The notes: generated by a model not told the origin, from the sequence alone. Counted from the first letter of the stretch, positions 1-8,991 are shown. The stretch is DNA of 64,000 nucleotides from Sphingopyxis sp. OAS728 (GCF_014873485.1 NZ_JADBDT010000001.1:2790001-2854000); one strand, 5' to 3'. Numbers and translations: made by a program.

Positions 1-1
1 C

Positions 2-1072
2 GAAATCGGCCCGCAGATCGGCCAGCGCGGGCATCAGGAAGTGATGATCGGCTATTCGGATTCGAACAAGGACGGCGGTTATCTCACCTCGACCTGGGGC
101 TTGCATCAGGCGTCGCAGGCGCTGACCCCGGTGTTCGAGGAAGCCGACACCGCGATGCAATTGTTCCACGGCCGCGGCGGCGCGGTCGGGCGTGGCGGTG
201 GCAGCGCCTTTGCCGCGATCCGCGCGCAGCCCGCGGGGACGGTGCAGGGGCGCATCCGCATCACCGAACAGGGCGAGGTGATCGCGGCGAAATATGGCAC
301 GGCGGCGAGCGCGGCGACGAACCTCGAGGCGATGGTGTCGGCGAGCCTGCTCGCGAGCCTCGAGCCCGAGGCGCTGAGCGACAAGGATGCGGCGCGATTT
401 ACCGCGGCGATGGACCAGCTCTCGGACGGCGCTTTCGCTGCCTATCGCGGGCTCGTCTACGACACGCCGACCTTCAAGGATTTCTTCCGCGCGATGACGC
501 CGATCGCCGAGATCGCGACGCTGAAGATCGGGTCGCGGCCGTCGAGCCGCACCAAATCGAGCGCGATCGAGGATCTGCGCGCGATCCCGTGGGTGTTCAG
601 CTGGGCGCAGTCGCGCGCGATGCTGCCGGGCTGGTACGGCACGGGTGAGGGTTTTGCCGCGTTCGAGGACAAGGCGCTGCTCGCCGACATGGCGGCGGGC
701 TGGCCCTTCTTTGCGGCGCTGCTCGGCAATATGGAGATGGTGCTCGCGAAATCGGACATGGGGATCGCTGCGCGCTACGCCGAACTCGCGGCGGGCATCG
801 ACGGGCACGCCGAGATTTTCGGGCGCATTCGCGACGGGTGGAACCGCGCGCATGACGGGCTGCTCGACATCACCGGGCAGACGCGGCTGCTCGAGAAGAA
901 TCCGGCGCTCGAGGCGTCGATCCGGCTGCGCCTGCCCTATATCGAACCGCTGAACCTGCTGCAGATCGAGCTGATGAAGCGCCACCGCGCCGGTGAAACC
1001 GACCCGCGCATTGCCGAGGGTATCCAGCTGACGATCAACGCGATCGCGACCGCGCTGCGGAACAGCGGGTAG
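2..1072 (+). CDS. ppc: Phosphoenolpyruvate carboxylase, C-terminal 356 residues (5' end outside window)
   Basis: Carboxylates phosphoenolpyruvate to oxaloacetate, an anaplerotic step in the cytoplasm. The reading frame is open from base 2, so the N-terminal part of this normally ~900-residue enzyme lies upstream. Visible family signatures are VMIGYSDSNKDGG with the catalytic lysine, and the glycine-rich loop GRGGAVGRGGG a few dozen residues later with its catalytic arginine. The protein ends in LRNSG, close to the RNTG C-terminus that is buried at the active site in this family (known of the family). The stop is followed within 11 bases by the end of the oppositely oriented lipoprotein gene. 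Identity is secure; only the length is incomplete. Confidence 0.97.
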   Translation, partial: EIGPQIGQRGHQEVMIGYSDSNKDGGYLTSTWGLHQASQALTPVFEEADTAMQLFHGRGGAVGRGGGSAFAAIRAQPAGTVQGRIRITEQGEVIAAKYGTAASAATNLEAMVSASLLASLEPEALSDKDAARFTAAMDQLSDGAFAAYRGLVYDTPTFKDFFRAMTPIAEIATLKIGSRPSSRTKSSAIEDLRAIPWVFSWAQSRAMLPGWYGTGEGFAAFEDKALLADMAAGWPFFAALLGNMEMVLAKSDMGIAARYAELAAGIDGHAEIFGRIRDGWNRAHDGLLDITGQTRLLEKNPALEASIRLRLPYIEPLNLLQIELMKRHRAGETDPRIAEGIQLTINAIATALRNSG

Positions 1073-1082
1073 GAACTCGCGC

Positions 1083-1601
1083 TCAGACTTTCGTGATCAC
1101 CACTTCGCCCTTGGCGGTCGCGCCGTCGGGGACGAAGTTGATGCGGAAATCGGCGCCGTCCTTGTCCTTGCCCGCGAGCGTGTCGCCGGTGCGCGTGACC
1201 TTGACGCCCTTTTTCGCGAATTCGCCCGCCATCCAGTCGGCTGCTTTCGTTGGTGCGGCGGGTGAGGTGAAGCCGAGTTTCACCGTCGCCGCGTCGGCGC
1301 CGTTCTTGTCGTTCGCGTCGACGTCGACCTTGGTCACCTTGCTGCCCGGATAGAGCTTCACGCCATCGATATCGAAGTCGCTCTCGATATTGAGATCGAC
1401 GAAATCGGGGACGTCGATGTCGATCGCGGCGCCGTCCCCGCCAATCTTGATATTGCCGCCGTCCTTGCCGGTCTGGATCTTCACGCCGCCGCCATCGCCT
1501 TCGGCATTGATCGAGATTTCGGTGCCCTCGCCGGATTTCTTTTCTTCCGACCCGCAGGCGGCGAGGAGCATCATCGGGGGAATCAGGAAGGCGAGACGCA
1601 T
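1083..1601 (-). CDS. Small predicted lipoprotein (172 aa), function unknown
   Basis: The N-terminus MRLAFLIPPMMLLAACGS is a lipoprotein signal peptide with lipobox LAAC, so Cys16 should be lipidated and the protein anchored to a membrane on the periplasmic side. Residues ~20-75 are rich in Gly, Asp, Ile and Lys and repeat short GG(D/N)-type units, followed by a globular C-terminal half (about residues 80-172). An AAGGAG ribosome site lies 7 bases ahead of this ATG. A longer frame extends a further 110 residues upstream but has no such signal, so I chose the internal start. No enzymatic motif is visible. The gene stands alone, convergent with ppc. Confidence 0.75.
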   Translation of the reverse strand: MRLAFLIPPMMLLAACGSEEKKSGEGTEISINAEGDGGGVKIQTGKDGGNIKIGGDGAAIDIDVPDFVDLNIESDFDIDGVKLYPGSKVTKVDVDANDKNGADAATVKLGFTSPAAPTKAADWMAGEFAKKGVKVTRTGDTLAGKDKDGADFRINFVPDGATAKGEVVITKV

Positions 1602-1671
1602 GGACAATCTCCTTGGTGCATTAGCTACATAATACACCTTGGAGGCAGCCGAGTCAATCATTTCCCTTTTG

Positions 1672-1744
1672 GTCATGCCGGACTTGATCCGGCATCCATT
1701 CCAAGGGCGCTGTCGTGGACCCCGGATCAAGTCCGGGGTGACGA
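1672..1744. repeat. Palindromic intergenic repeat, family A
   Basis: Two arms related to GTCA(T/C)CCCGGACTTG face each other (1672-1697 and 1715-1744), giving an imperfect inverted repeat with a short spacer. The same core recurs at 17465-17538. It lies between the lipoprotein start and the SDR stop and carries no gene. I interpret it as a dispersed REP-like element. Confidence 0.7.
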
Positions 1745-1752
1745 AGGCAGGA

Positions 1753-2556
1753 TTACGCGTCGATGCTGGTCTTGAGGTCCCCGTGGACGAGGCCGCCGTC
1801 GACGGTGATCGTGTCGCCGACGACATAGTCGCCCGCCTTCGACGCGAGGAAGATCGCGGCGCCGGCCATGTCCTCGGGGACGCCGATGCGCTTGACCGGG
1901 ATGCTTTTCGCGACCGCGTCGCCATGGTCACGCGCAGCCTTGTTCATGTCCGACTGGAAGGCGCCGGGCGCGATCGCGGTGACGAGGATATGGTCGGTGA
2001 CGAGGCGCGCCGCGAGACGCTTGGTGAGATAGAGGATCGCGGCCTTCGACGCATGGTAGCTGTAGGTTTCCCACGGGTTCAAACGCTGGCCGTCGATCGA
2101 GCCGATATTGATGACCTTCGCCGGGCGCGCGGCGCTGCCGCCGGCCTTGAGCAGCCCGTGGAGCGCCTGCGTCAGGAAGAAGGGCGATTTGACGTTGATA
2201 TCCATCACCTTGTCCCAGCCCGCCTCGGGGAAACCCTCGAACGGCTCGCCCCACGCGGCGCCGGCATTGTTGACGAGGATGTCGAGCCGTTCCTCGCGCG
2301 CCTCGAGTTCCTTGGCGAGCGCGCGGCAGCCCTCGACGGTCGAGAGGTCGACGGGCAGGCCGATGACCTTGCCCGGATAGCGCGTTTCGAAATCGGCGAC
2401 GGCTTCCTCGATCTGCGCCGTCTTGCGCGCCGAGATATAGACGCGCGCGGCGCCCGCGGCGAGATAGCCCTCGACGATCATCTTGCCGATGCCGCGCGAG
2501 CCGCCGGTGACGAGCGCGATGCGGCCGTCGAGGCCGAACATGTCGTTTAGGTTCAT
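1753..2556 (-). CDS. SDR family NAD(P)-dependent oxidoreductase (267 aa)
   Basis: Classical short-chain dehydrogenase/reductase, cytoplasmic. The dinucleotide-binding motif TGGSRGIG is at residues 17-24, NNAG at about 95, and the catalytic Tyr-Lys pair is in YSYHASKA. The C-terminal VVGDTITVDGG is typical. AAGGA lies ahead of the ATG. It follows two minus-strand acyl-CoA dehydrogenase genes after a 135-base gap filled with palindromic repeats, so it may share their transcript. A 3-hydroxyacyl-CoA or alcohol substrate is likely from context, but the sequence does not fix it. Confidence 0.88.
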   Translation of the reverse strand: MNLNDMFGLDGRIALVTGGSRGIGKMIVEGYLAAGAARVYISARKTAQIEEAVADFETRYPGKVIGLPVDLSTVEGCRALAKELEAREERLDILVNNAGAAWGEPFEGFPEAGWDKVMDINVKSPFFLTQALHGLLKAGGSAARPAKVINIGSIDGQRLNPWETYSYHASKAAILYLTKRLAARLVTDHILVTAIAPGAFQSDMNKAARDHGDAVAKSIPVKRIGVPEDMAGAAIFLASKAGDYVVGDTITVDGGLVHGDLKTSIDA

Positions 2557-2574
2557 GGCTTTGTCCTTTCGACT

Positions 2575-2686
2575 CCCTCCCCTTCAGGGGAGGGTTGGGG
2601 TGGGGCATGTCGGGCGCAATGCCCTCCCCGCTACGACTAGCGAGCAAGCTCGCAAGTCTCGCTGCCCCTCCCGCAAGCGGGAGGGG
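2575..2686. repeat. Cluster of three small palindromes (families B and C)
   Basis: 2575-2594 is CCCTCCCC-TTCA-GGGGAGGG. 2640-2653 contains GCGAGC-AA-GCTCGC. 2665-2686 is a perfect 22-base palindrome with arms CCCCTCCCGC around an AA centre. The last one occurs again twice at 18436-18538. All could form hairpins between the acyl-CoA dehydrogenase gene and the SDR gene, but no T-run follows, so they are not clear terminators. Confidence 0.75.
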
Positions 2687-2691
2687 TGGGA

Positions 2692-3810
2692 TTAGTACCC
2701 GTTCATGCGGGCGACCTGGTCGATGTGATAATGCACATCGCCCATGTATTCGGCGAGCGCACGGTCGCGCTTCATATAGAGGCCGATGTCATATTCGTCG
2801 GTCATGCCGATACCGCCGTGCATCTGCACGCCTTCGCGCACCGCCAGGTTCGCGGCGCGGCCAGCCTTGGCCTTCGCGACCGAGACCATCAGTTTCGCGC
2901 CTTCGCTGCCCTGATCGAGCAGTTCCTGCGCCTTCATCACCGTGGCGCGCGCGACTTCCATTTCGCCATAGAGATGCGCAGCGCGGTGCTGGAGTCCCTG
3001 GAACTCGCCGATCAGCTTGCCGAACTGCTTGCGCTCTTTGAGGTAGGTGACGGTCATGTCCATCGCGCCCTGCCCGACGCCGACCATTTCGGCGGCCGCG
3101 CCGGTGCGGGTGGCGGCGAGCAAAGCGTCGAGGATCTCGCCGCCCGCGTCGACCTCACCGATCACTGCGTCAGCATCGACCTCGACGCCGTCGAGCGTGA
3201 CATGGCTCGCGAGGCTCGAATCGACAAGGCGGCGCGGGTCGGCGGTGACGCCCTTCGCATCCTTGGGCATCGCGAACAAAGTGATGCCGCCGTCGGTCTT
3301 CGCCGCGACGATGCTCATGTCGGCGACATGGCCGTGGAGGACGAAGCCCTTCTTGCCGTCGAGGCGGAAGCCGTTGCCGGCGCGCGTCGCGGTGGTCGCG
3401 ATGCGGTCGGGGCGGTGCTTGGCGCCCTCGTCGATCGCGAGCGCAATGATCGCCTCGCCCGATGCGATCGCCGGAAGCCAGCGCCCTGCCTGCGTCCCAC
3501 CCGCCTTGGCGAGCGCGGCGACCGCGCCGACACTGGTCGACAGGAAAGGCGACGGGGTCAGGTTGCGGCCGATTTCCTCGAGCACGATGCCCGCCTCCAT
3601 ATGCCCCATGCCGAGCCCGCCATGCGCCTCCGGCACCAGCATGCCCGGCAGGCCCATTTCGGTGAACTGCGCCCAAAGATCGCGCGAGAAGCCGGTCGCA
3701 TCAGCAGCATCGCGAAGCTTGCGGAGATGCGAGACGGGCGCCTGTTCGGCCACGAAGGGGGCGACGCTGTCCTTGAGCATCGCCTGGTCGTCATTGTGAT
3801 ACAAGGGCAT
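2692..3810 (-). CDS. Acyl-CoA dehydrogenase family protein (372 aa), possible partner subunit
   Basis: FAD-dependent acyl-CoA dehydrogenase fold: helical N-terminal domain, middle beta domain, and a C-terminal helical domain with FGKLIGEFQGLQ and MHGGIGMTDEY. It lacks the usual C-terminal RDARxxxIYEGT stretch and ends soon after the GG loop. Only 3 bases separate it from the second acyl-CoA dehydrogenase upstream. Sizes of 372 and 393 aa, adjacency and degeneracy of one partner recall the heteromeric pairs such as FadE28-FadE29 (ChsE1-ChsE2) of actinobacterial steroid side-chain breakdown. The heteromer idea is inference; membership of the dehydrogenase family is clear. Confidence 0.9.
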   Translation of the reverse strand: MPLYHNDDQAMLKDSVAPFVAEQAPVSHLRKLRDAADATGFSRDLWAQFTEMGLPGMLVPEAHGGLGMGHMEAGIVLEEIGRNLTPSPFLSTSVGAVAALAKAGGTQAGRWLPAIASGEAIIALAIDEGAKHRPDRIATTATRAGNGFRLDGKKGFVLHGHVADMSIVAAKTDGGITLFAMPKDAKGVTADPRRLVDSSLASHVTLDGVEVDADAVIGEVDAGGEILDALLAATRTGAAAEMVGVGQGAMDMTVTYLKERKQFGKLIGEFQGLQHRAAHLYGEMEVARATVMKAQELLDQGSEGAKLMVSVAKAKAGRAANLAVREGVQMHGGIGMTDEYDIGLYMKRDRALAEYMGDVHYHIDQVARMNGY

Positions 3811-3813
3811 GGG

Positions 3814-4995
3814 TCAGGCTCCGGGCAGGTCGAGGATACGCTTGGCGATGACGTTGAGCATGACTTCGCTCGTTCCGCCTTCGATCGAATTGGCCTTGGT
3901 GCGCAGCCAGCCGCGCGCGCGGGCGCCTCCCTTCGTCTCTTCGCTGTCCCATTCGAGCGCTTCGCTGCCGCCGCCCGACATCACCAGCTCATGACGCCGC
4001 TTGTTGAGCTCGGTCCCGACATATTTCATCATGTTCGACGACGCCGGATGCGCGCGGCCGGTCTTCCACATGTCCATGAAGCGCTCGCCCATCGCGCGAT
4101 AGGCAAAGACGTCGACGTCGAAGGCCGCCATTTCGGCGCGCAGGATCGGATCGTCGAGTTCGCCCGCGGCGTTCTTGCCAAAGGCCTTGGCAAAAGCCCC
4201 GCCGATGCTGACCATGTCGCCGCCCGCGCCGCCGCCCGAGATCATCTCGCGTTCGTGGCCGAGCAGATATTTGGCGACGTCCCAGCCGCGGTTGATCTCG
4301 CCGACGAACTGCGTCTTCGGCACCTCGACATCGTCGAAGAAGGTTTCGCAGAAGGGCGAGTTGCCACTGATCAGCAGGATCGGCTTGGTCGTGACGCCCT
4401 TGCTCTCCATGTCGAAGAGCATGAAGGTGATGCCCTGATATTTGTTCGCCTTGTCGGTGCGGACGAGGCAGAAAATCCAGTCGGCCTTGTCAGCGTAGCT
4501 GGTCCAGATCTTCGACCCGTTGACGACCCAGTGATCGCCCTTGTCCTCGCCGAAGGTCTGCAAGGACACGAGATCGCTGCCCGAGCCAGGTTCCGAATAG
4601 CCCTGGCACCAGCGGATCTCACCGCGCGCGATCGGGTTCAGATAATGGACCTTCTGTTCCTCGGTGCCGAATTGCAGCAGCGCGGGGCCGAGCATCCAGA
4701 TGCCGAAGCTGTCGAGCGGCGAGCGCGCCTTGATGCGCTTCATTTCCTGTTTGAGGATCTTGGTCTGCTCGGGCGTCAGCCCGGCGCCGCCATAGGGTTT
4801 GGGCCAGTCGGGAACGGTGTAGCCCTTCGCGACGCAGGCATCGAGCCACGCTTTCTGGGCGGCATTCTTGAATTTGAAATTGCGCCCGCCCCAGCAGACG
4901 TCATCCTCGTCGCGGATCGGCTCGCGCATTTCGGCGGGGCAGTTCGCCTCCAGCCATTCGCGCACCTCGGTGCGGAAAGCGTCCAGTTCGCTCAT
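3814..4995 (-). CDS. Acyl-CoA dehydrogenase (393 aa)
   Basis: Oxidises an acyl-CoA to the 2-enoyl-CoA and passes electrons to ETF. The sequence carries RWCQGYSEPGSGSD in the middle domain (flavin/substrate loop) and a C-terminal SIEGGTSEVMLNVIAKRIL, the flavin-contacting EGT segment that the downstream partner gene lacks. AGGAG stands 8 bases before the ATG. It is first in a minus-strand unit with the 372-aa dehydrogenase and probably the SDR. The divergent gap upstream holds an inverted repeat matching the one ahead of the 7592 operon. Substrate chain type cannot be read from the sequence. Confidence 0.93.
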   Translation of the reverse strand: MSELDAFRTEVREWLEANCPAEMREPIRDEDDVCWGGRNFKFKNAAQKAWLDACVAKGYTVPDWPKPYGGAGLTPEQTKILKQEMKRIKARSPLDSFGIWMLGPALLQFGTEEQKVHYLNPIARGEIRWCQGYSEPGSGSDLVSLQTFGEDKGDHWVVNGSKIWTSYADKADWIFCLVRTDKANKYQGITFMLFDMESKGVTTKPILLISGNSPFCETFFDDVEVPKTQFVGEINRGWDVAKYLLGHEREMISGGGAGGDMVSIGGAFAKAFGKNAAGELDDPILRAEMAAFDVDVFAYRAMGERFMDMWKTGRAHPASSNMMKYVGTELNKRRHELVMSGGGSEALEWDSEETKGGARARGWLRTKANSIEGGTSEVMLNVIAKRILDLPGA

Positions 4996-5041
4996 CCTTT
5001 TGGCTCCTCTTCTGCCCCCAAATCTACGTCCGCTTCGCTAC

Positions 5042-5057
5042 TTTACGCAAGCGTCAA
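5042..5057. promoter_or_regulatory. Candidate operator TTTACG-N4-CGTCAA
   Basis: A 16-base near-perfect inverted repeat in the 171-base gap between the divergent acyl-CoA dehydrogenase and SDR genes. It matches the perfect site at 7560-7575 at 11 of the 12 arm positions, suggesting one regulator (TetR or MerR type by motif shape) for both units. No matching regulator gene is in the window. Confidence 0.55.
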
Positions 5058-5078
5058 CTTGGCGCGTCGAAGCGACGC

Positions 5079-5090
5079 TACGGCGCCGTA
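5079..5090. promoter_or_regulatory. 12-base perfect palindrome TACGGCGCCGTA
   Basis: Lies 77 bases upstream of the SDR start in the same divergent gap. A second operator or part of a promoter is possible; it occurs only once here, so support is weak. Confidence 0.3.
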
Positions 5091-5166
5091 ACGGAAGGTC
5101 GAGGGCCGTTGACGGGGGCCGCTTCGCGCCTAAGCTAAGTGGCAAAAGAAAACGGGAGCAGAGGAT

Positions 5167-6024
5167 ATGCGATTCGCAGGCAAGGTCGCCGTCGTCACCG
5201 GCGCGGCATCGGGTATCGGCAAGGCAAGCGTACTCAAACTGGCGGGCGAAGGCGCGCATGTCTTCGCCGCCGACATCGACGAAGCGGGCGGACGCGCGCT
5301 CGCCGAACAATCGAACGGCAAGATCGACTTCTTGCGATGCGACGTCACCGTCCCGGCCGATATCGAGGCATTGATGAATGCCGCCGCGGCGAAGGCCGGC
5401 GGGATCGACATCGTCTTCAACAACGCCGCCGCGGGCGGCGACCGCGCACCGATCGACGAGATCAGTCCCGAAGGCTGGGACCGCACGATGGACCTCGTGC
5501 TGAAATCGGTCGCGATGGGTATCCGCTACGCCGCGCCGCACATGAAGGGCCGCAAGGGCGCGAGCATCGTCAACACCGCGAGCGTCGCGGCGCTCGGCGC
5601 AGGCTATTCGCCGATCGCCTATGCGGTCGCGAAGGCGGGCGTGCTGCATCTGAGCAAAGTCGCGGCGACCGATCTGGCGCAATATGGCATCCGGGTGAAT
5701 GCGATCTGCCCCGGCTTTATCAACACCAATATCTTCACCGCCTCGCTCGACGTGCCGGGCGAGTTCAAGGCGCAGGCCAATGAGGTGATCGCGCAGATGA
5801 GCGCGAACGCCCAGCCCGTCGCGCGCGGCGGCCAGCCCGAGGATATCGCGAACGCGGTCGCCTATCTCGCGAGCAAAGAGTCGAGCTTCATGACGGGCAC
5901 GCACCTGCTCGTCGACGGCGGGCTGACGATCGGGCAGCGGCATGCGTGGGACAAGGAAACGCCGGGCATGTTCGACGCCCTGCTCGCGATGGAGGAAGCG
6001 GCGAAAGCCGGAGCCGCCGCGTGA
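5167..6024 (+). CDS. SDR family oxidoreductase (285 aa)
   Basis: Short-chain dehydrogenase with TGAASGIG near residues 12-19, NNAA in place of NNAG, and the catalytic YAVAK motif in IAYAVAKAGVLHLSK. C-terminal extension of about 30 residues after the TGTHLLVDGG segment. A purine-rich site (GAGCAGAGG) precedes the ATG. The stop overlaps the GTG of the transporter gene by four bases (GTGA), so the two are translationally coupled. Substrate unknown; the neighbours point to an alcohol/ketone step in acyl-CoA catabolism. Confidence 0.9.
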   Translation: MRFAGKVAVVTGAASGIGKASVLKLAGEGAHVFAADIDEAGGRALAEQSNGKIDFLRCDVTVPADIEALMNAAAAKAGGIDIVFNNAAAGGDRAPIDEISPEGWDRTMDLVLKSVAMGIRYAAPHMKGRKGASIVNTASVAALGAGYSPIAYAVAKAGVLHLSKVAATDLAQYGIRVNAICPGFINTNIFTASLDVPGEFKAQANEVIAQMSANAQPVARGGQPEDIANAVAYLASKESSFMTGTHLLVDGGLTIGQRHAWDKETPGMFDALLAMEEAAKAGAAA

Positions 6025-7481
6025 CCGCGGCAAGTATCGCGGCACCGAAGGCCGAGCGCCTGCCCGTCTGGCTGAAGGTCACGCACGGGCTCGGCAGCAT
6101 CGCCTATGGCGTCAAAGACAACGGGTTTTCGACCTTCCTGCTGCTCTTCTACAATCAGGTGATCGGGCTCGATGCCGGCATCGTCGGGCTCGCGATCATG
6201 GTCGCGCTGATCGCCGACGCCTTCGTCGATCCGGTGATCGGCGAGCTCACCGACCGCACGCGCAGCCGCTGGGGCCGCCGCCTGCCGTGGCTCTATTTCG
6301 CGCCGGTCCCGCTCGCAATCGCGTGGATGCTGCTGTGGTCGCCGCCCGAGATGAGCGACGCGATGACGATCGCCTGGCTGATCGGCTTTGCGATCATCGT
6401 GCGTTCGCTCGTGTCGATGTGCGAAGTGCCGTCGGTCGCGATCGTTCCCGAGCTGTCGTCCGATTATGACGAGCGCACCGTCGTGATGCGCTATCGCTAT
6501 CTGTTCGGCTGGGGCGGCGGATTGCTTATCCTCTGGCTCGCCTACGCGATCTTCTTCAACGGGGAACTCGGGCTCGTCGATCCGGCGGGCTATTTCCCCT
6601 ATGCGCTGACCGGCGCGCTGCTGATGGCGGGGGCCGTGACGATCTCGGCCGCAGGGCAGCACAGCCGCATCGCGGTGTCGAACCTCGACCAGCCCAAGGC
6701 GACGGCGAAGCTCAGCCATGTGCTGCGCGACATGCGCGACACGCTGTCGAACCGCGCCTTCCTTTGGCTGACCTTCGCCGCGCTCTTTGCCTTCATCAAC
6801 CAGGGCATCACCTTTTCGATGACCAATTATCTGCTCGGCTTTTTCTGGCAGCTGACCGGGGCGGAGATGAGCCTTTACGTCTTCCTGCTGTTCGGGACGA
6901 TGATCGCCGCCTTCCTGCTCGTCGCGCCGCTGTCGGCAAAGCTCGGCAAGAAGGGGGGCGCGATCCTCGCTGGCGCGATCGCGCTGCTCGTCAACAGCGG
7001 CATGTATCTGATGTGGATTCAGGACATCTTCCCCGGCTTGCCGGGCAAGCCGAGCGTCGCGGCCTTTTTCGGCCTGGTCTTCGTCGGCAACACCTTCTCG
7101 ATCATCCTGATGATCCTGTCGTCGTCGATGATGGCCGATGTCGTCGAAGCCTCGCAGGGCGAGACCGGCCGCCGGTCCGAAGGCCTGTTCTTCGCGGGCT
7201 ATTTTTTCATGCAGAAATGCGCGACCGGCGTCGGCATCTTCCTTGCCGGGCAGATATTGTCCTTCGCCGCCTTCCCCGCCGCCGCGAAACCGGGCGAGGT
7301 CGGCGATGCGGTGCTGACCAGCCTTGCCTCGGGCTATGCGCTCGCGATCCTCATCATCGGTACGATCGGGCTGATCGTGATGCGCAAATTCCCGATCTCG
7401 CGCGCCGATCACGAGGCGCGGCTGGCACTGCTCGACGACACGGCGCGCGCCGAACCGGATGCCAGCGGAGCGCATCCGTAA
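6021..7481 (+). CDS. MFS transporter, GPH (glycoside-pentoside-hexuronide) type (486 aa)
   Basis: Inner-membrane symporter with about 12 hydrophobic segments. The GPH/MFS_2 signature is present in the second-third helix loop: FVDPVIGELTDRTRSRWGRR. I chose GTG at 6021, which overlaps the SDR stop as GTGA and gives the protein start VTAASIAAPKAERLPVWLK. A longer frame from 5946 would run back through SDR coding sequence. Although the family is named for sugars, members also sit in lipid and terpenoid catabolic clusters. Here it probably imports the carboxylate or alcohol that the surrounding enzymes oxidise (inference). Confidence 0.88.
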   Translation: MTAASIAAPKAERLPVWLKVTHGLGSIAYGVKDNGFSTFLLLFYNQVIGLDAGIVGLAIMVALIADAFVDPVIGELTDRTRSRWGRRLPWLYFAPVPLAIAWMLLWSPPEMSDAMTIAWLIGFAIIVRSLVSMCEVPSVAIVPELSSDYDERTVVMRYRYLFGWGGGLLILWLAYAIFFNGELGLVDPAGYFPYALTGALLMAGAVTISAAGQHSRIAVSNLDQPKATAKLSHVLRDMRDTLSNRAFLWLTFAALFAFINQGITFSMTNYLLGFFWQLTGAEMSLYVFLLFGTMIAAFLLVAPLSAKLGKKGGAILAGAIALLVNSGMYLMWIQDIFPGLPGKPSVAAFFGLVFVGNTFSIILMILSSSMMADVVEASQGETGRRSEGLFFAGYFFMQKCATGVGIFLAGQILSFAAFPAAAKPGEVGDAVLTSLASGYALAILIIGTIGLIVMRKFPISRADHEARLALLDDTARAEPDASGAHP

Positions 7482-7559
7482 CGAACATGTCGCGTAGCGG
7501 CGGAATGATGTAATTTTCAGGCAGCGGGACTTGGCAAGGCCGACGAATCGGTCCAAGGG

Positions 7560-7575
7560 TTTACGTGAACGTAAA
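7560..7575. promoter_or_regulatory. Operator TTTACG-TGAA-CGTAAA
   Basis: A perfect inverted repeat with six-base arms, 16 bases before the ATG at 7592. It repeats the site at 5042-5057. Its position over the expected transcript start argues for repression. It also argues against the upstream GTG at 7565, which lies inside it. Confidence 0.6.
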
Positions 7576-7591
7576 GGGAAAGGAAGCGCAG

Positions 7592-8881
7592 ATGGATTTC
7601 GACCTTACCGACCGGCAGGTCTATTGGCGCGATCGGGTGCGCGATTTCATTGAGCGCAAGGTTCGCCCCGCCGTCCCAACCTATAACGAGCAGGACAAGG
7701 CCGGCGACCGCTGGAAGGTCATCCAGATCGTCGAGGATCTGAAGGCCGAGGCGAAGGACGCCGGCATCTGGAACCTGTTCATGCCCCCGCGCAGCGGCGC
7801 ACACCACCATGTCGACGAAACATTCGAATTCGAAGGCCCCGGCCTCACCAACCTCGAATATGCGCTGTGCGCCGAGGAAATGGGCCGCGTCGGCTTCGCG
7901 AGCGAAGTGTTCAACTGCTCGGCGCCCGACACCGGCAATATGGAAGTGTTCCACCGTTACGGGACGCGCGCGCAGAAGGAAAAATATCTCGGCCGCCTGA
8001 TGAACGGGCAGATCCGTTCGGCCTTCCTGATGACCGAGCCCGCGGTCGCTTCGTCCGACGCGACGAATATCGAGACGCGCATCGAGCGCGACGGCGATGA
8101 TTATATCATCAACGGCACCAAATGGTGGTCGTCGGGTGCGGGCGATCCGCGCTGCGAGATCGCGATCGTGATGGGCAAGACCGACTTTGCCGCCAAGCGC
8201 CACGCGCAGCAGTCGATGGTGCTGATGCCGCTCAATGCGCCGGGCGTGAACATCAAGCGGCACCTGCCCGTCTTCGGTTATGACGATGCGCCGCACGGCC
8301 ATATGGAAATCGAGCTGAAGGATGTCCGTGTCAACGCCGAGGAAGCGATGCTGCTGGGCGAAGGCCGCGGTTTCGAGATCGCGCAGGGGCGCCTCGGGCC
8401 GGGCCGTATCCACCACTGCATGCGCACGATCGGCGTCGCCGAGGAAGCGATCGCCAAGATGGCGAAGCGGCTGCAGTCGCGCGTCGCCTTCGGCAAGAAG
8501 ATCGCCGAATATAGCATCTGGGAACATCGCATCGCGCGCGCGCGCATCGATATCGAGATGACGCGCCTGCTGTGCCTCAAGGCCGCCGACATGATGGACA
8601 AGGTCGGCAACAAGTCGGCCGCCGCCGAGATCGCGATGATCAAGGTGCAGGCACCGACGATGGCGCTGCAGATCATCGACGACGCGATCCAGGCGCATGG
8701 CGCCGGCGGCGTGTCCGAAGATTTCGGGCTCGCCAAAGCCTATGCACATCAGCGGACCTTGCGCCTCGCCGACGGTCCGGACGAAGTGCACGAACGCGCG
8801 ATCGCGCGCATCGAATTCGCCAAGCACAGCGAGGCGAGCGAGCCCGGCTTCTCGTCGGGCGACATCGGCGTTTCGCGTTAA
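7592..8881 (+). CDS. ACAD10/ACAD11-like acyl-CoA dehydrogenase (429 aa)
   Basis: Acyl-CoA dehydrogenase of the subgroup related to human ACAD10/ACAD11. Conserved blocks are [48 protein letters not shown] and [18 protein letters not shown] chose ATG 7592 with AAAGGAAG ahead of it; an in-frame GTG at 7565 falls inside the operator. The APH-fold kinase gene follows two genes later, matching the two-domain plan of ACAD11 (kinase plus dehydrogenase) and the LvaA/LvaC pair of the Pseudomonas levulinate pathway. In those systems the dehydrogenase removes phosphate from a 4-phosphoacyl-CoA (known); the same role here is inference. Confidence 0.9.
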   Translation: MDFDLTDRQVYWRDRVRDFIERKVRPAVPTYNEQDKAGDRWKVIQIVEDLKAEAKDAGIWNLFMPPRSGAHHHVDETFEFEGPGLTNLEYALCAEEMGRVGFASEVFNCSAPDTGNMEVFHRYGTRAQKEKYLGRLMNGQIRSAFLMTEPAVASSDATNIETRIERDGDDYIINGTKWWSSGAGDPRCEIAIVMGKTDFAAKRHAQQSMVLMPLNAPGVNIKRHLPVFGYDDAPHGHMEIELKDVRVNAEEAMLLGEGRGFEIAQGRLGPGRIHHCMRTIGVAEEAIAKMAKRLQSRVAFGKKIAEYSIWEHRIARARIDIEMTRLLCLKAADMMDKVGNKSAAAEIAMIKVQAPTMALQIIDDAIQAHGAGGVSEDFGLAKAYAHQRTLRLADGPDEVHERAIARIEFAKHSEASEPGFSSGDIGVSR

Positions 8882-8890
8882 GAGCAATAA

Positions 8891-8973
8891 CCCGTTCGTG
8901 CTGAGCTTGTCGAAGCCCCGTCCTTCTTCACCGCGCAAGAAAGAACGGCCCTCGACAGGCTCAGGGCGAATGG
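8891..8973. repeat. Palindromic intergenic repeat, family D
   Basis: Arms around TTCGTGCTGAGCTTGTCGA (8891-8916) and its imperfect reverse complement (8947-8973) flank a 30-base spacer. It fills the gap between the acyl-CoA dehydrogenase and alcohol dehydrogenase genes and looks like a dispersed mobile palindrome. Confidence 0.65.
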
Positions 8974-8991
8974 TCAGAGAGGGTAGCTTAA

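Noticed and set aside
2686..5091. 801-residue plus-strand open frame
   Set aside because: It runs antisense through two clear acyl-CoA dehydrogenase genes, has no recognisable domain and is rich in Arg, Ala, Asp and His, as expected for GC-biased shadow frames.
7565..7591. Upstream GTG start for the ACAD11-like gene
   Set aside because: It lies inside the palindromic operator, whereas ATG 7592 has a good ribosome site and the family N-terminus.
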